A stretch of 8,614 nucleotides of DNA from an uncultured Kiloniellales bacterium. GTDB lineage: Bacteria > Pseudomonadota > Alphaproteobacteria > Kiloniellales > JAKSDN01. Position numbers and translations under genes: made by a program. The notes under the pieces were generated by a model. It made no database searches. It saw only the letters and a list, made by a program, of their open reading frames with translations, and was not told the origin of the DNA. The stretch covers positions 1 through 8,614 of the forward strand of contig CALJXB010000341.1 in the NCBI GenBank assembly GCA_937974415.1, written 5' to 3'. This document shows positions 7,321-8,614 of the stretch, one piece after another (position 1 is the first letter of the stretch; each line of letters opens with the position of its first letter).

Positions 7321-7566
7321 TCAGGCCCGTTCGCGCCGCGTGAAGGCATAGAGCTGCCCCTGGGCCCCACTGCCCGCCGGCTTCGGAGCGGGCCGGTTGG
7401 CACGGGCTTCCAGGAAGGCCGCGAGAGATTGCGTCGACGTCCGCCACTCGTTGCCAACCTTGAGGCCGCGCAATTGGCCTGCGCTCAACCAGCGCAGCAC
7501 CTTTCCCTCACTCACTTGAAGGCGGCTGGCCACCTGCGACGGTGACAGCGCCTGATTTTCAAACAT
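7321..7566 (-). CDS. Excisionase/MerR-type helix-turn-helix protein
   Basis: The 81-residue product has an N-terminal winged helix-turn-helix of the excisionase/AlpA type (HTH_17-like) at residues ~7-55. Visible signatures are LSPSQVASRLQVS, the recognition-helix part VLRWLSAGQLRG, the wing KVGNEWR, and a final helix LAAFLEA. The last ~25 residues (PAPKPAGSG and a basic end) look disordered. The family binds DNA as small regulators or as recombination directionality factors; no integrase is in view, so a regulatory role is as likely. The start is the first ATG of the frame, but it has no Shine-Dalgarno, which suggests leaderless or weak translation. It shares about half its domain residues with the protein at 7974-8174 and is transcribed away from it across an AT-rich spacer. 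Confidence 0.8.
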   Translation of the reverse strand: MFENQALSPSQVASRLQVSEGKVLRWLSAGQLRGLKVGNEWRTSTQSLAAFLEARANRPAPKPAGSGAQGQLYAFTRRERA

Positions 7567-7642
7567 GGGATCGAACCCGCGACCCGTTCGAATGAGTCTA
7601 TCAAATGGTTGTTCATTGAAAGCGGCGAATATCTACCCCGGC

Positions 7643-7671
7643 ATAATAGTTTTTCCGGATATCCGAGTGAA
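7643..7671 (-). promoter_or_regulatory. Promoter-like element for the minus-strand helix-turn-helix gene
   Basis: Read on the minus strand, TTCACT (7666-7671; 4 of 6 to the -35 consensus) is followed after exactly 17 bp by TATTAT (7643-7648; 5 of 6 to the -10 consensus). Transcription would begin near 7636, about 70 nt before the ATG at 7566. Confidence 0.45.
7656..7665. promoter_or_regulatory. 10-bp palindrome CGGATATCCG, possible operator
   Basis: CGGATATCCG is a perfect palindrome lying wholly within the 17-bp spacer of the promoter-like element for the minus-strand gene. A protein bound here would block RNA polymerase. Related GATAT-containing strings occur at 7630-7634 (reverse orientation) and 7871-7875. 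Confidence 0.35.
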
Positions 7672-7697
7672 CTGCGGCAAGATGGGATCCTGTTATT

Positions 7698-7741
7698 TTC
7701 TGTGGAAAAGTCGTTTGTTCACTCACAATTTGTCCACAGAA
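7698..7741. repeat. Inverted repeat carrying two DnaA-box-like 9-mers
   Basis: TTCTGTGGA (7698-7706) and TCCACAGAA (7733-7741) form a perfect 9-bp inverted repeat with a 26-bp spacer. Its arms include TGTGGAAAA (7701-7709; TTTTCCACA on the minus strand, which fits the relaxed DnaA box TTWTNCACA) and TTGTCCACA (7730-7738; one mismatch to TTATCCACA). A third, weaker box-like string TGTGCATCA is at 7789-7797. Confidence 0.5.
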
Positions 7742-7973
7742 TGACTCGACGGAAATCCCAAAGTAATGAACCGTCTCTATTTGGCCGATGTGCATCAAAA
7801 CAGGACGAAAATAGACTGAAAGTGCTTCAATTTTACCGAATTGACGGTGCGCGGAGGGACCAAAAGGCCCGATATTCGGATGAAATTGCGAATTTGCCTG
7901 CATTTGAGGCCAATTAACTGCGTTTTAGGCTTTTCGGTGCAGCCTCTGTCCATCAATAGCGTGACAAGATGCG

Positions 7974-8174
7974 ATGGCAGATGAAAAGCTTTTGACGCCG
8001 GCCCAGGTCGCCGACCGCCTCCAAATCCACGAGCGCACGGTCACCCGATGGCTGCGCGACGGTTACATGCGCGGCTTCAAACTGGGCAAGGAATGGCGCA
8101 TAGCGCCCGCCGATCTCGAGTCGTTCATGGAGCAGCACGCCAACCAGCCGCTCGATACGGCCTCGGGGTCGTGA
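7974..8174 (+). CDS. Excisionase/MerR-type helix-turn-helix protein, paralogue of the divergent gene
   Basis: The 66-residue product is almost only a winged helix-turn-helix of the excisionase/AlpA (HTH_17-like) type. It shows LLTPAQVADRLQI, VTRWLRDGYMRG, wing KLGKEWRI and closing helix ADLESFMEQH. Over about 55 residues it matches the protein at 7321-7566 at roughly 27 positions, including the RWL, GxxRG, GxEWR and ANxP motifs. An in-frame stop at 7962-7964 forces the start at 7974; there is no clear Shine-Dalgarno. The short C-terminal tail (LDTASGS) differs from the longer tail of its partner. The gene starts after the AT-rich spacer and ends 125 bp before a convergent ABC transporter gene. 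It is probably a small DNA-binding regulator; a recombination directionality role would need an integrase, and none is in the window. Confidence 0.85.
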   Translation: MADEKLLTPAQVADRLQIHERTVTRWLRDGYMRGFKLGKEWRIAPADLESFMEQHANQPLDTASGS

Positions 8175-8243
8175 GGTCCGTTCGGCCGCGACCACCGGTC
8201 ACGTCGCAAGACGCCCTGTCCCAGTTCCCGCTGCAACAGCCCG

Positions 8244-8307
8244 CGCGCCCGTCCACACCCGCGCCCGTCGCCGCACGCGCCCGTCACCCCGCGTTCCCGT
8301 CACAGGT
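8244..8307. repeat. Tandem repeat, 16-bp period, four copies
   Basis: The 10-mer CGCGCCCGTC starts at 8244, 8260 and 8276, and a variant CGTTCCCGTC starts at 8292, so the spacing is exactly 16 bp each time. The six bases between copies vary (CACACC, GCCGCA, ACCCCG). The fourth copy runs into the stop codon of the minus-strand ABC ATPase gene (8300-8302). The rest of the gap from 8175 shows no gene and no hairpin with a T run. Confidence 0.7.
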
Positions 8308-8614
8308 CGTCGACAATGCTTGCCACGAAGTCCCGGCTATAGCCCTGGGCCGCCTGGAACAGTTGCTGGGTATAGGCGTGGCTCGGCCTGTGGCGGCGCA
8401 GTTGCTCGATCTCCAAGTCTTCGACGATCTCGCCCAAGCGCATGACCGCCAGGCGCTCGCACATATGGCTGACGACGGCGAGATTGTGGCTGCCCAGAAT
8501 GTAGGTGAGGCCGTGCTCCCGGCGCAGCCGGCTCAAGAGGTTGAGCACCTCCGCCTGAATCGAGACGTCGAGGGCCGAGGTGGGCTCGTCCAACAGGAGC
8601 ACCGAGGGCTCCAT
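8300..8614 (-). CDS. Oligopeptide/dipeptide-type ABC transporter ATPase, C-terminal part
   Basis: The reading frame runs off the right edge; the ATG at 8612-8614 is almost certainly internal, because it falls just before Walker B. The visible 104 residues contain Walker B with its catalytic Glu (VLLLDEP, fragment residues 5-11), the D-loop SALD, the VSIQAEVLNLL helix typical of Opp/Dpp ATPases, and the H-loop histidine (His43 of the fragment). A tail with RPSHAYTQQL matches the end of OppD/OppF-type subunits. Walker A and the signature motif must lie outside. It would power import of peptides or similar solutes at the cytoplasmic face of the inner membrane. One oddity is that the residue after the H-loop His is Asn (SHN) where the family usually has Asp (SHD). 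The substrate cannot be told from this piece. Confidence 0.9.
   Translation of the reverse strand: MEPSVLLLDEPTSALDVSIQAEVLNLLSRLRREHGLTYILGSHNLAVVSHMCERLAVMRLGEIVEDLEIEQLRRHRPSHAYTQQLFQAAQGYSRDFVASIVDDL

Larger units (their letters stand above)
7567..7973. other. AT-rich intergenic spacer between two divergent helix-turn-helix genes
   Basis: This 407-bp stretch is about 45% G+C by hand count over 7621-7920, far below its surroundings. Two ORFs lie here on opposite strands and overlap almost fully, and neither has a ribosome site or recognisable sequence. It contains a tRNA T-arm-like string next to the minus-strand start, a promoter-like element with an internal palindrome, an inverted pair of DnaA-box-like 9-mers plus a third weaker one, two GANTC methylation sites (7594-7598, 7743-7747) and a near-match to a CtrA box. 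It must at least hold the promoters of both flanking genes. It could be an operator region, a protein-bound locus, or an origin-like element. Confidence 0.6.

Noticed and set aside
7588..7640. Possible complete tRNA upstream of the T-arm-like string on the minus strand
   Set aside because: No anticodon stem, D-arm or acceptor pairing could be formed; only the T-arm-like part is tRNA-like.
7613..7903. 96-codon minus-strand ORF in the AT-rich spacer
   Set aside because: It has an ATG but no Shine-Dalgarno and no recognisable domain, and it covers the promoter-like element and DnaA-box-like repeat.
7609..7917. 102-codon plus-strand ORF in the AT-rich spacer
   Set aside because: It starts with TTG without a ribosome site, has no recognisable sequence pattern, and overlaps an opposite-strand ORF almost fully; low GC alone makes long chance ORFs less likely but not rare. 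Kept as non-coding unless orthologues show codon conservation.

Overview
The window is GC-rich (most wobble positions are G or C) and reads as part of an alphaproteobacterial chromosome, probably Rhodospirillales-like. That placement rests on codon bias, the Pal-like OmpA lipoprotein, the GSAM-like aminotransferase and the Opp-type ABC ATPase; it is an inference, not a taxonomic assignment. No rRNA, complete tRNA, CRISPR array, insertion sequence or integrase was found.

Region 1-4707 (+): the 3' part of a gene for a von Willebrand A-type (YfbK-like) protein with an eroded metal site is followed, 61 bp later and behind a strong Shine-Dalgarno, by a 1041-residue exported protein with a large beta-rich extracytoplasmic part and three C-terminal membrane helices. 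The two look like one operon acting at the cell envelope; their function is not known to me.

Region 4708-6124 (+): a class III PLP enzyme of the glutamate-1-semialdehyde aminomutase type. An 11-bp hairpin capped by a cUUCGg tetraloop ends on the base before its ATG and covers its Shine-Dalgarno. Region 6125-7282 (+): an AT-richer leader, an OmpA/Pal-type outer-membrane lipoprotein and a clear intrinsic terminator.

Region 7283-8174: two small excisionase/MerR-type helix-turn-helix proteins, about half identical to each other, are transcribed away from each other across a 407-bp spacer. The spacer is only about 45% GC and holds an inverted pair of DnaA-box-like sequences, a 10-bp palindrome inside a promoter-like element, and no convincing gene. 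This is the most unusual part of the window.

Region 8175-8614: a short gap with a 16-bp-period tandem repeat, then (-) the C-terminal part of an oligopeptide/dipeptide-type ABC transporter ATPase that enters from beyond the right edge.
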